Origin: an uncultured Allobosea sp.
GTDB lineage: Bacteria; Pseudomonadota; Alphaproteobacteria; Rhizobiales; Beijerinckiaceae
NCBI RefSeq assembly: GCF_945957345.1
Contig: NZ_CAMFKW010000030.1
Span: forward strand, 1-64,000
DNA length: 64,000 bases
Direction of reading: 5' to 3'
Position 1 is the stretch's first letter. Every line of letters begins with the position of its first letter. The position numbers and the translations under genes are program-made. The notes beneath the pieces are model-generated. The model saw nothing but the letters and a program-made list of their open reading frames with translations, was not told the DNA's origin and did no database searches. This document shows positions 1 to 7,608 of this stretch, one piece after another.

Positions 1-2
1 CG

Positions 3-722
3 CCCGAGGCGGCGCGCGCGCTGGTGCGCACCAACAACACCGTGATCGCGGCGCTGGCCGTCGCTCGCGGCGAGGCGGATGCGATGATCTCGGGCCTCGA
101 AGGCCGGTTCATGTCGCGGCTGCGGCACATCAAGGACATCATCGGCCTGGCGCCGGGCGTCTGCGATCTCGCGGCGATGACGCTGATCATCACCAACAAG
201 GGCGCCTTCTTCCTGTCGGACACGCATGTGAAGTCCGATCCGACGGCGGAGGAGATCGCCGACATGACCGTGCTCGCGGCCGACCATGTCCAGCGCTTCG
301 GCATCGATCCCAAGATCGCGTTGCTCTCACATTCCGATTTCGGCGCGGCCGATACGCCCTCCTCGCTCAAGATGCGCAAGGCGCTGAAGCTGATCCGCGA
401 GCGGGCGCCGCATCTGGAATGCGACGGCGAGATGGAGGCCGATACCGCCCTCATCCCGCTGATCCGCGAGCGCGTCCTGCCCTCCTCGACGCTGAAGGAC
501 ATGGCGAACGTCCTGATCTTCCCCAATCTCGACGCCGCCAACATCTCCTACCAGTTCGCCAAGGTGATGGCCGATGCGCTGCCGGTCGGGCCGATCCTGA
601 TCGGCACGGCCAAGCCCGCCCATATCCTGACCGGCTCGGTAACGGCGCGCGGCGTGGTCAACATGACCGCCGTTGCCGTGGTCGAGGCGCAGGAGAGCGA
701 GGCCGCAGCCGCCGCCCGCTAG
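3..722 (+). CDS. maeB: NADP-dependent malic enzyme, C-terminal phosphotransacetylase-like domain (5' partial)
   Basis: The reading frame is open at the left edge, so the true start lies outside the window. The visible 239 residues match the phosphate acetyl/butyryl-transferase-like domain at the C-terminus of large (about 760 aa) MaeB malic enzymes, including the characteristic stretches RTNNTVIAALAV and GEADAMISGLEGRF near the left edge and PNLDAANISYQFAK later. In this family the N-terminal domain converts malate to pyruvate and CO2. The C-terminal domain is not catalytically active as a transacetylase and has been linked to allosteric control. The malic domain itself is not visible, so a free-standing phosphotransacetylase (Pta) is possible but less likely. 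Confidence 0.85.
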   Translation, partial: PEAARALVRTNNTVIAALAVARGEADAMISGLEGRFMSRLRHIKDIIGLAPGVCDLAAMTLIITNKGAFFLSDTHVKSDPTAEEIADMTVLAADHVQRFGIDPKIALLSHSDFGAADTPSSLKMRKALKLIRERAPHLECDGEMEADTALIPLIRERVLPSSTLKDMANVLIFPNLDAANISYQFAKVMADALPVGPILIGTAKPAHILTGSVTARGVVNMTAVAVVEAQESEAAAAAR

Positions 723-737
723 GGGATACGGGATCGG

Positions 738-1874
738 GTGGAACTGTCGGACATGGCGATGGCCAAAGTCACATCCGCGTGCCGTGCAGGCGCGCTGGGA
801 GTCGCCATCTGGCTGGCCGCAATGATGCGGGCCAGCGCGCAGGAACCGCTTGGCGAGGAAAGCGGCTTCCTGCGGATGCGCATCGATGGCCGCGAGACCC
901 GTCTGGAATCGCTGATCATCCGCCCTGAAGGGATCGACGGCCGACTGCCGCTCGCGCTGATCACGCATGGCAAATCGGCGACGGGCTCCCGGATGGGTGA
1001 CCTGCGCGCCGTCCAATATAGGTCGATCGCGCGGGATTTAGCCCGCCGCGGCTGGATTGCCGCCATCGTTATCCGCCGCGGCTTCGGTCAGTCGGACGGC
1101 CCTTTTTCCGGAGCAGGCGCAAGCTGCGGACAGGGCGATATGACCCGGCGTTTCGAGAGCGAAGCGAAGGAGCTCGAAGCGGCGCTCAAGACATTGACGG
1201 AGCGTTCCGATGTCGATCCCGATCGGATCATCGCGCTCGGCGAATCGGCCGGCGGCGCCGCCGTCATGGCGCTGGCCCAGCGCAAACCGCCCGGTCTGAA
1301 AGCGGTGATCAACGTCGCCGGCGGGCTCAATTTCGACGAATGCGTCGAGAAGGGTCGTGACGCGCTCGTCGAAACCATTCGACGCTGGCCCTGGCAAGAA
1401 ACCGTGCCCCAGCTCTGGGTCTATGCCGGCAACGATGAGCTCTTCCCGCCCCCCCTCGTCGACCGTATGCGCGCCGTCGCGCTCGACCGGGGCGGGAATG
1501 TCCGCCTGATCACGCTGCCAGAGGTCAAGCCACGCGGCCACGCCATTCTCCAGAACGGCCAGGCCCGTTTCGTCTGGCTTCGGGAGATGGACGCCTCGCT
1601 GCGCGCATGGAAGCTGCCGACCCTGCCCGAGGGCCGTCCGCAAGCGGAATTCGAGCGCCTGGGCCTGGAGAAGGGCGCTCCCGCATTCGAGAATTATTTC
1701 AGCGCGCCCGGTGACAAGGCGATGGCCTTCAGCAAGGCCAGCAAGACTTTCAACTATCGATATGGGGAGAAGGATCTGGAGCTTGCACGCCAGGCCGCGC
1801 TGGCGGCATGCGCCAAGAAGGCCGAGGATTGCGCGATCGTCTTCGAAAACAATCGGGCGGCCGGACCGCGCTGA
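738..1874 (+). CDS. Secreted alpha/beta-hydrolase (dienelactone-hydrolase-like)
   Basis: This 378-residue protein starts at GTG 738; ATG 753 or 759 would also preserve the signal peptide. A hydrophobic segment ending in RASAQ predicts Sec export with cleavage near residue 35. The alpha/beta-hydrolase fold is supported by the nucleophile elbow GESAGG (Ser170 from the GTG), an acid residue in YAGNDELF (Asp233) and a late histidine in PRGHA (His268). The oxyanion region is LITHGKSATG. The last 60 or so residues (from about AMAFSKASKTF, with Cys in AACAKKAEDC) form a separate small tail after the hydrolase core. The substrate cannot be read. The gene lies 15 bp after maeB. Confidence 0.8.
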   Translation: MELSDMAMAKVTSACRAGALGVAIWLAAMMRASAQEPLGEESGFLRMRIDGRETRLESLIIRPEGIDGRLPLALITHGKSATGSRMGDLRAVQYRSIARDLARRGWIAAIVIRRGFGQSDGPFSGAGASCGQGDMTRRFESEAKELEAALKTLTERSDVDPDRIIALGESAGGAAVMALAQRKPPGLKAVINVAGGLNFDECVEKGRDALVETIRRWPWQETVPQLWVYAGNDELFPPPLVDRMRAVALDRGGNVRLITLPEVKPRGHAILQNGQARFVWLREMDASLRAWKLPTLPEGRPQAEFERLGLEKGAPAFENYFSAPGDKAMAFSKASKTFNYRYGEKDLELARQAALAACAKKAEDCAIVFENNRAAGPR

Positions 1875-1902
1875 CGACGCCGGGCACGCTTTCCCGCTTG
1901 GC

Positions 1903-1924
1903 AGAACCGGCTTTGCCGGGTTCT
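1903..1924. terminator. Imperfect hairpin between hydrolase and binding-protein genes
   Basis: AGAACCGGC and GCCGGGTTCT pair with one bulged base around a TTT loop, about 30 bp after the hydrolase stop. No U-tract follows, so this is at best a weak terminator or a processing hairpin. Confidence 0.3.
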
Positions 1925-1980
1925 ACTTCCCCGAAAGTCGGGCATCGCTCGCAACGACGCCCGATTCGAGGGAGGTTGCC

Positions 1981-3582
1981 ATGCTCGACGTCACGCGCCG
2001 CCATGCGCCCTTGGCGTTCGCCGCCATCCTCTCCGCGACCCGCGCCGCCGCCTCTCAAGGCCGTAGCGTCTTCCACCGCGGCAATGACGGCGACCCGGAA
2101 ACGCTCGACCCGCACAAGACCTCGACGGTCGCCGAAGCCCATCTGCTGCGCGACCTGCGCGAAGGCCTCGTCATCCACAATATGAAGGGCGAGGTCGTAC
2201 CGGGCGTCGCCGAGAGCTGGACGATGAGCCCGGACGGCAAGACGTGGCGCTTCAAGCTGCGCGGCAACGCGAAATGGTCGAATGGCGACCCGGTCAAGGC
2301 CTCGGATTTCGTCTATTCCTTCCGGCGCATCGTCAATCCCGAGACGGGCGCGAAATACGCCAACCTGCTCTTCCCGATCCGCAATGCCGAGGCGATCCAC
2401 AAAGCGGCTGCCGGCTCCTCTCTCGAAGCGCTCGGTATCAGCGCTCCCGATGAAGGCACGCTGGAGATCGCGCTGGAACAGCCGACGCCCTATCTGCTGG
2501 AGCTCTTGACCCATCAGAGCACCCTGCCGGTGCACCCGGCCAGCGTGGCCAGGGCCGCGCAGGAGCCGGCAAAGCCGGAAAACTGGATCACCAACGGCCC
2601 CTATATGCTCAAGGAGCTGGCGCCGAACTCGCATATACGGCTCGACCGCAACCCGCATTTCCACGCGGCCGCCGAGGCGAAGATCGATACGGTGATCTTC
2701 TATCCGGCCTCCGACCTTGCGGCTGCCGCGCGGCGCTTCCAGGCCGGCGAACTGCACCTCACCACCGATATCCCGGCCGATCAGTTCAAGAGCCTGAAGG
2801 ACAGGCTCGGCGATCAGGTCCAGATCGGCCCCTATCTCGCGACCTATTTCCTGATCATCAACAGCGCCAAGGCGCCCTTCGACGACGAGCGCGTCAGGCG
2901 GGCACTCTCGCTGCAGATCGACCGCGAGTTCATCGCCGACCGGATCTGGGGCGGTACGATGCTGCCGGCCTATGGCGTGATACCCCCGCATATCGGCAAT
3001 TACGGAGAGCGCGCCGAGCTCGATTTCCGCCATGCCTCGGTGCTGGAGCGCGAGGACGAAGCGAAACGGCTGCTCGCCTCGGCCGGGTTCGGCGGCGGCG
3101 TGCCGCTCCAGATCGAGTTCCGCTTCAACACCACCGACAACAATCGCCACACCGCCGACGCGATCGCCGAGCAATGGCGCGCCATCGGCGTCGAGACCCG
3201 CTTCGTCGAGACCGATTTCCGCACCCATTTCGCCTATCTGCGCGACGGCGGCGATTTCGATGTCGCCCGCTACGGCTGGATCGGCGACTATTCCGACCCC
3301 CAGAACTTCCTGTTCCTGTTCGAGAGCGACAACGCCGGCTTCAATATCGGCAAGTACAAGAACGCCCAGTTCGACGCGCTGATGAAGCTGGCGACCGAGG
3401 AACTCGACATTGCCCGACGCGCCGCGATCCTGCGCGAGGCCGACAGCATCGTCATCCGCGAGGAGCCCTGGATTCCGGTATTGCACTATTCGACCAAGAA
3501 CCTGGTCTCGCCGAAGCTTGTCGGCTTCGAGCAGAACCTGCGCGGCGCGATCCCGACGCGGTTCCTGAGCCTAAAGGCCTGA
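1981..3582 (+). CDS. Peptide ABC transporter substrate-binding protein (OppA/MppA type, SBP family 5)
   Basis: Periplasmic solute-binding protein of 533 residues. The start is ATG 1981 because GGGAGG lies just upstream and a Sec signal peptide follows at once (MLDVTRRHAPLAFAAIL, then a cleavage region around AAAS). The family 5 signature is visible: GDPETLDPHKTSTV near the N-terminus, GVAESWTMSPDGKTWRFKLR, and SFRRIVNPETG. SGDF-like binding residues occur later in DFDVARYGWIGDYSDPQNF. It is closest in style to OppA or MppA, which bind oligopeptides or murein peptides. No permease or ATPase gene is adjacent, so it must work with a transporter encoded elsewhere. The next gene encodes an aminotransferase that could act on D-alanine or D-glutamate, which fits a cell-wall-peptide role. 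That link is inference. Confidence 0.88.
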   Translation: MLDVTRRHAPLAFAAILSATRAAASQGRSVFHRGNDGDPETLDPHKTSTVAEAHLLRDLREGLVIHNMKGEVVPGVAESWTMSPDGKTWRFKLRGNAKWSNGDPVKASDFVYSFRRIVNPETGAKYANLLFPIRNAEAIHKAAAGSSLEALGISAPDEGTLEIALEQPTPYLLELLTHQSTLPVHPASVARAAQEPAKPENWITNGPYMLKELAPNSHIRLDRNPHFHAAAEAKIDTVIFYPASDLAAAARRFQAGELHLTTDIPADQFKSLKDRLGDQVQIGPYLATYFLIINSAKAPFDDERVRRALSLQIDREFIADRIWGGTMLPAYGVIPPHIGNYGERAELDFRHASVLEREDEAKRLLASAGFGGGVPLQIEFRFNTTDNNRHTADAIAEQWRAIGVETRFVETDFRTHFAYLRDGGDFDVARYGWIGDYSDPQNFLFLFESDNAGFNIGKYKNAQFDALMKLATEELDIARRAAILREADSIVIREEPWIPVLHYSTKNLVSPKLVGFEQNLRGAIPTRFLSLKA

Positions 3583-3693
3583 GGCCGGCCCTGCACCAGA
3601 CGCCGGGCCGTTTCCCCGCCTTGAGGCTCGCAACCGGCGCCAAGCTTCGCTAGGAAGGGCCGGCGTTCCCTTCCAATCAGCGAGTCCGCATCG

Positions 3694-4551
3694 ATGAGCC
3701 GCATCGTCTACGTCAATGGCGCCTATCTTCCCGAGGAAGAGGCCAAGATCTCCGTTTTCGACCGCGGCTTCATCTTCGGCGACGGCATCTACGAGGTCTC
3801 GGCCGTGATCGGCGGCAAGTTGGTCGATTGCGAGGCGCATCTGGCCCGGCTCGAGCGCTCCTGCGGCGAAATCCGTCTCGCCCTGCCCTGGTCGAAGGCC
3901 GAGCTGGTCGCGATCCATGAGGAGCTGATCAAGCGCAACAACCTCGACGAAGGCGGCATCTATCTGCAGGTCTCGCGCGGCGCCTCCGATCGCGATTTCC
4001 CCTTCCCCAGGGATGTCCAGCCCACGCTGGTGATGTTCACCCAGGCCCGCAACTTCGTGAACGCGCCGGGCGCCAAGACCGGCATCAAGGTCGTCTCGAC
4101 GCCGGACCTGCGCTGGGCCCGCCGCGACATCAAGAGCGTCAACCTGCTCGCTCCGGTGCTCGCCAAGCAGTTCGCGCTGGAAAGCGGCGCGCAGGAAGCC
4201 TGGCTGGTCGAGGACGGCGTGGTGACGGAGGGCGCCTCCTCCACCGCCTGGATCGTCAAGGGCAAGACGCTGATCTCGCGCCCGCTCTCGCACAAGGTTC
4301 TGCCGGGCATCACCCGCAAGGCGGTGCTGGCCTATCTCGCCGAATCCGGCTTCACCTTCGAGGAACGCGAGTTCACGCTGGAAGAGGCGCTCGATGCCGA
4401 GGAAGCCTTCATCACCTCAGCGACCAGCCTCGTCATGCCGGTGACCACGATCGACGGCCACACGATCCATAACGGCGCGCCCGGCCCGACCGCCCTGCGC
4501 CTGCGCGAGATCTATATCGACTACGCCCGCAAGGGCGGCGTGCTGGGCTGA
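3694..4551 (+). CDS. dat: D-amino-acid transaminase-like class IV aminotransferase
   Basis: PLP-dependent fold-type IV aminotransferase of 285 residues, the usual length for D-alanine transaminase. The catalytic lysine is Lys147 in RRDIKSVNLL, and the phosphate-binding and cofactor region includes Glu179 in GVVTEGASS. The N-terminal motif VFDRGFIFGDGIYE is typical of D-amino-acid and 4-amino-4-deoxychorismate/branched-chain class IV enzymes. RRDIKS favours the D-amino-acid branch, which swaps amino groups between D-amino acids and 2-oxo acids in the cytoplasm. Branched-chain aminotransferases are generally longer and carry a different lysine context. The gene has its own 111-bp upstream region and is followed by a palindromic repeat. 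Confidence 0.85.
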   Translation: MSRIVYVNGAYLPEEEAKISVFDRGFIFGDGIYEVSAVIGGKLVDCEAHLARLERSCGEIRLALPWSKAELVAIHEELIKRNNLDEGGIYLQVSRGASDRDFPFPRDVQPTLVMFTQARNFVNAPGAKTGIKVVSTPDLRWARRDIKSVNLLAPVLAKQFALESGAQEAWLVEDGVVTEGASSTAWIVKGKTLISRPLSHKVLPGITRKAVLAYLAESGFTFEEREFTLEEALDAEEAFITSATSLVMPVTTIDGHTIHNGAPGPTALRLREIYIDYARKGGVLG

Positions 4552-4573
4552 TATCCAGCCGGCAGCAGCTCCA

Positions 4574-4668
4574 CCGTCATGCTCGCCCTTGTGGCGAGCA
4601 TCCACGTCTTGAACAAGCTCCTCGACCAGTGAAGACGTGGATGGTCGGGACAAGCCCGACCATGACGG
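4574..4668. repeat. 95-bp composite palindromic element, copy 1
   Basis: The ends CCGTCATG and CATGACGG pair with each other and enclose three hairpins. Hairpin 1 is GCTCGCC-CTTGT-GGCGAGC (4581-4599). Hairpin 2 is a perfect 12-bp stem, CATCCACGTCTT (4599-4610) with AAGACGTGGATG (4632-4643). Hairpin 3 is GGTCGGG-ACAAG-CCCGACC (4643-4661). The whole folds as a clover-leaf. A second copy of the same length lies at 48839-48933. It sits between two convergent genes, dat and guaD. Elements of this look are common between genes in Rhizobiales, and no coding content is evident. Confidence 0.92.
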
Positions 4669-4674
4669 ATGGCG

Positions 4675-6018
4675 CTATGCGCCGCCCGAGAATGACGCGC
4701 CTGCAGCCAATTCCCCCATCACATAGGTCGCAGCGACGTTGCGGTCGTCGCCCAGCGTGACGAGCACAAAGAGTTCCTCCGCCAGATCGCGCACCGTTTC
4801 CAGGCGATGCGCCATCGCCCGCGCCGCGGCCGTGTCGAGCACGACGATATCCGCCTCCCGACCTGGCTCGAAACTCCCGACCAGGTGATCGAGGCCCAAC
4901 GCCACGGCATTGCCGCGCGTGATCGCATGCAGCGCCGCAAAGGCGGATAACGACTGCCCTTGAAGCTGCAGCACCTTGTAGGCCTCGGCCATGGTCCTGA
5001 GCATCGAATAGGACGTGCCCCCGCCGATATCGGTGGCGACCGCGACCTTCACGCCGCGCTGCCGCGCATGGGCCCAGTCGAACAGTCCCGAGCCGAGGAA
5101 GAGATTCGAGGTCGGGCAGAAAACGGCGACCGCACCGGTCTCGGCAAAGCCTTGCCACTCGTTATGGGTCATGTGGATGCAATGGCCCATCAGGCTCTTC
5201 GGGCAGAGCAGGCCGTAGCGCCGATAGATATCGGCATAATCGGCGGCTTCCGGATAGAGTTCGCGGGCAAAGGCGATCTCGGCCCGGTTCTCGTCGATAT
5301 GGGTCTGGACATGGCAGTCGGGATGCTCGGCCGCGAGCCGCCCCGCCGCCGCCAATTGATCGGGCGTCGAAGTGATCGCGAAGCGCGGGGTGATCGCATA
5401 AAGCTGCCGGCCCTTGCCGTGCCAGCGCGCGATCAATGCCTTGGAATCGCGATAGCTGCTTTCGGCGGTGTCGGTCAGCGCTTCCGGCGCATTGCGATCC
5501 ATCATCACCTTGCCGGCGATCATGCGGGTGTTGCGGCGCTGCGATTCCGTGAAGAAGGCTTCGGCCGATTGCGGATGCACCGAGCAGTAGACCGCCGCCG
5601 TCGTCGTGCCGTTGGCGAGCAACTCGTCGAGGAAGAAGCGCGAGAGCTTCTCGGCATGGCCCTGCTGCACCAGCTTCTGCTCCTCGACGAAGGTGTATTT
5701 GTTCAGCCACTCCATGAGCTGCGCACCATAGGAGGCAACGACCTGGGTCTGCGGCATATGGATATGGGCATCGATGAAGCCCGGCATGATCAGATGCGGA
5801 CGATGATCGACGATCTCGGCATCGGCCGGCAGCGTCCGCAGAAGATCCCGTGCCTCACCAGCCGCCTTGATCAATCCGTTCTCAATGACGAGCAGACCGT
5901 CCGCGACATAGCGATGCGCGGCCTCGCCTGCCGTTTGCGGATCGTCGACGAACCAGAGCAGGCGGCCGCGAAGGGCGCGCAGGACGGTGGATGCGGTCAC
6001 GGCGGGCAGCTCCGGCAC
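4675..6018 (-). CDS. guaD: Guanine deaminase
   Basis: Zinc amidohydrolase of 447 residues that converts guanine to xanthine and ammonia. Metal ligands of the superfamily are visible: HIH in GFIDAHIHMPQT (His85, His87), a later His in QTHIDEN, another in GHCIHM, and the final Asp in ATDIGGGTSYSM. The GGGTSYSM stretch is typical of GuaD. The start shown is GTG 6018; a second GTG lies in frame at 6000. The gene is transcribed away from xdhABC with a 99-bp shared upstream region. Its product, xanthine, is the substrate of the xanthine dehydrogenase encoded next door, so the two divergent units form one pathway. Confidence 0.95.
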   Translation of the reverse strand: MPELPAVTASTVLRALRGRLLWFVDDPQTAGEAAHRYVADGLLVIENGLIKAAGEARDLLRTLPADAEIVDHRPHLIMPGFIDAHIHMPQTQVVASYGAQLMEWLNKYTFVEEQKLVQQGHAEKLSRFFLDELLANGTTTAAVYCSVHPQSAEAFFTESQRRNTRMIAGKVMMDRNAPEALTDTAESSYRDSKALIARWHGKGRQLYAITPRFAITSTPDQLAAAGRLAAEHPDCHVQTHIDENRAEIAFARELYPEAADYADIYRRYGLLCPKSLMGHCIHMTHNEWQGFAETGAVAVFCPTSNLFLGSGLFDWAHARQRGVKVAVATDIGGGTSYSMLRTMAEAYKVLQLQGQSLSAFAALHAITRGNAVALGLDHLVGSFEPGREADIVVLDTAAARAMAHRLETVRDLAEELFVLVTLGDDRNVAATYVMGELAAGASFSGGA

Positions 6019-6066
6019 AATTCCACATCACATCTGCACCAAATCGAAGCTTCCGGCCAAGCGCGG

Positions 6067-6091
6067 ATCATGCCTAATCTGCGGGCATGAT
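6067..6091. promoter_or_regulatory. Palindrome in the guaD-xdhA divergent promoter (candidate operator)
   Basis: ATCATGCC at 6067-6074 and GGCATGAT at 6084-6091 form a perfect 8-bp inverted repeat with a 9-bp spacer. It lies midway in the 99-bp gap between the divergent starts of guaD and xdhA. The size and position suit a dimeric repressor or activator that controls both directions. No regulator gene lies next to it, so the cognate protein is unknown. Confidence 0.5.
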
Positions 6092-6117
6092 TTGGCGTTG
6101 CGAAGGGAGAGGGCAGG

Positions 6118-7608
6118 ATGCGTGACAGCTTGCGCTTCCTGCTCGGCGACAGGCTGATCGAGATCGACCGCTGCGATCCGACGCTCACCGTGCTCGACTG
6201 GCTGCGCCTCGACCAGCGCATGACCGGCACCAAGGAAGGCTGCGCCGAGGGCGATTGCGGCGCCTGCACCGTCGTCGTCGGGCGGCTCGATCGCGGGCGG
6301 CTGCGCTACGAGGCGATCAATGCCTGCATCCGCTTCCTGCCGACGCTGGACGGCTGCCAGCTCCTCACCGTCGAACACCTGAAACGCGCGGATGGCTCCT
6401 TACATCCGGTGCAGCAGGCGATGGTCGAGTGCCATGGCTCGCAATGCGGCTTTTGCACGCCGGGCTTCGTGATGTCGTTGCTGGCGCTGAGGCTCAACGA
6501 GGCCGAGCCGAGCGTGGGCCGGATCGAGGATGCGCTCGCCGGCAATCTCTGCCGCTGCACCGGGTACGAGCCGATCATCGCCGCCGGCCGGCGCATGGAC
6601 GAGATCGCGCCGCGCGAGACCGATCGCTTCTTACAAGAGCGCGAGGCCGTTGCAGCACGGCTCACGGCCTTGAGCGATAACGAGACGCTGGCCTTGCAAG
6701 GGGACGGCGGCTGGTTCTATGCGCCAGCAACGGTCGAGGCTTTGGCCGAGCTCGTCGCTGCGCATCCGCAGGCGACGCTGGTCGCTGGTGCGACCGATGT
6801 CGGGCTCTGGGTCACCAAGGCGATGAAGCGGCTCGACCCATTGATCTACCTCGGCCGGATCGAGGCCTTGCGCGCGATCACCGACGAGGGCGATCATCTC
6901 CGCTTCGGCGCCATGGCTGGTCATATCGACGTCCGCACGGCGCTCGCCGGCCTTTCGCCGCAGCTCGACGAATTGATGCGCCGTTTCGGCGGCGAGCAGG
7001 TACGCAATGCCGGCACGATTGGCGGGAACATCGCCAATGGCTCGCCGATCGGCGACCTGCCACCGGCGCTGATCGCGCTCGACGCAACGCTGGTCTTGGC
7101 AAGGCGCTCCGCGGCCGGGATCGAGCGCCGTTCCATCCCGCTCGAAAGCTTTTTCATCGAGTACCGCAAGCAGGACCGGCGCCCTGGCGAATTCGTCGAG
7201 GCCGTGCTGGTGCCGAAGCTGGCGGATAGCGTCCTGTTCCACGCTTCCAAGGTCTCGAAGCGCTTCGACGAGGATATCTCAGCCGTCTGCGGCGCCTTCC
7301 AACTGACATTCGGCAGCGACGGGCGCATCAGCGAAGCCCGCCTCGCCTATGGCGGGATGGCCGGCATCCCGAAGCGGGCGGCGGCGGCCGAGGCGGCGCT
7401 CGTCGGTCAACGCTGGAACGAAACGGCCGTCGTTGCCGCCATCGCTGCCCTCTCACAGGATTTCACCCCGCTCGACGACATGCGCGCCTCGGCGCATTAT
7501 CGCCTGACGATCGCCGGCAACCTGCTGCGCCGTTTCCTGATCGAGACGACGCAATCTGACACGCAAACCCGGGTCGCCGGCCTGCTAGCGGAGGCCTTCC
7601 ATGGCTGA
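6118..7608 (+). CDS. xdhA: Xanthine dehydrogenase small subunit (2Fe-2S and FAD)
   Basis: This 496-residue protein carries two [2Fe-2S] clusters and FAD, and passes electrons from the molybdenum subunit to NAD+. The plant-type cluster ligands are Cys42, Cys47 and Cys50 in GCAEGDCGAC, plus Cys70. The second cluster uses Cys110 and Cys113 in SQCGFC, and Cys145 and Cys147 in NLCRCTG. The FAD domain of the CO-dehydrogenase-flavoprotein type follows, with VAGATDVGL and the motif NAGTIGGNIANGSPIGD. Start ATG 6118 follows GGGAGAGGG. The end overlaps xdhB by 8 bp, which indicates translational coupling. Confidence 0.96.
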   Translation: MRDSLRFLLGDRLIEIDRCDPTLTVLDWLRLDQRMTGTKEGCAEGDCGACTVVVGRLDRGRLRYEAINACIRFLPTLDGCQLLTVEHLKRADGSLHPVQQAMVECHGSQCGFCTPGFVMSLLALRLNEAEPSVGRIEDALAGNLCRCTGYEPIIAAGRRMDEIAPRETDRFLQEREAVAARLTALSDNETLALQGDGGWFYAPATVEALAELVAAHPQATLVAGATDVGLWVTKAMKRLDPLIYLGRIEALRAITDEGDHLRFGAMAGHIDVRTALAGLSPQLDELMRRFGGEQVRNAGTIGGNIANGSPIGDLPPALIALDATLVLARRSAAGIERRSIPLESFFIEYRKQDRRPGEFVEAVLVPKLADSVLFHASKVSKRFDEDISAVCGAFQLTFGSDGRISEARLAYGGMAGIPKRAAAAEAALVGQRWNETAVVAAIAALSQDFTPLDDMRASAHYRLTIAGNLLRRFLIETTQSDTQTRVAGLLAEAFHG

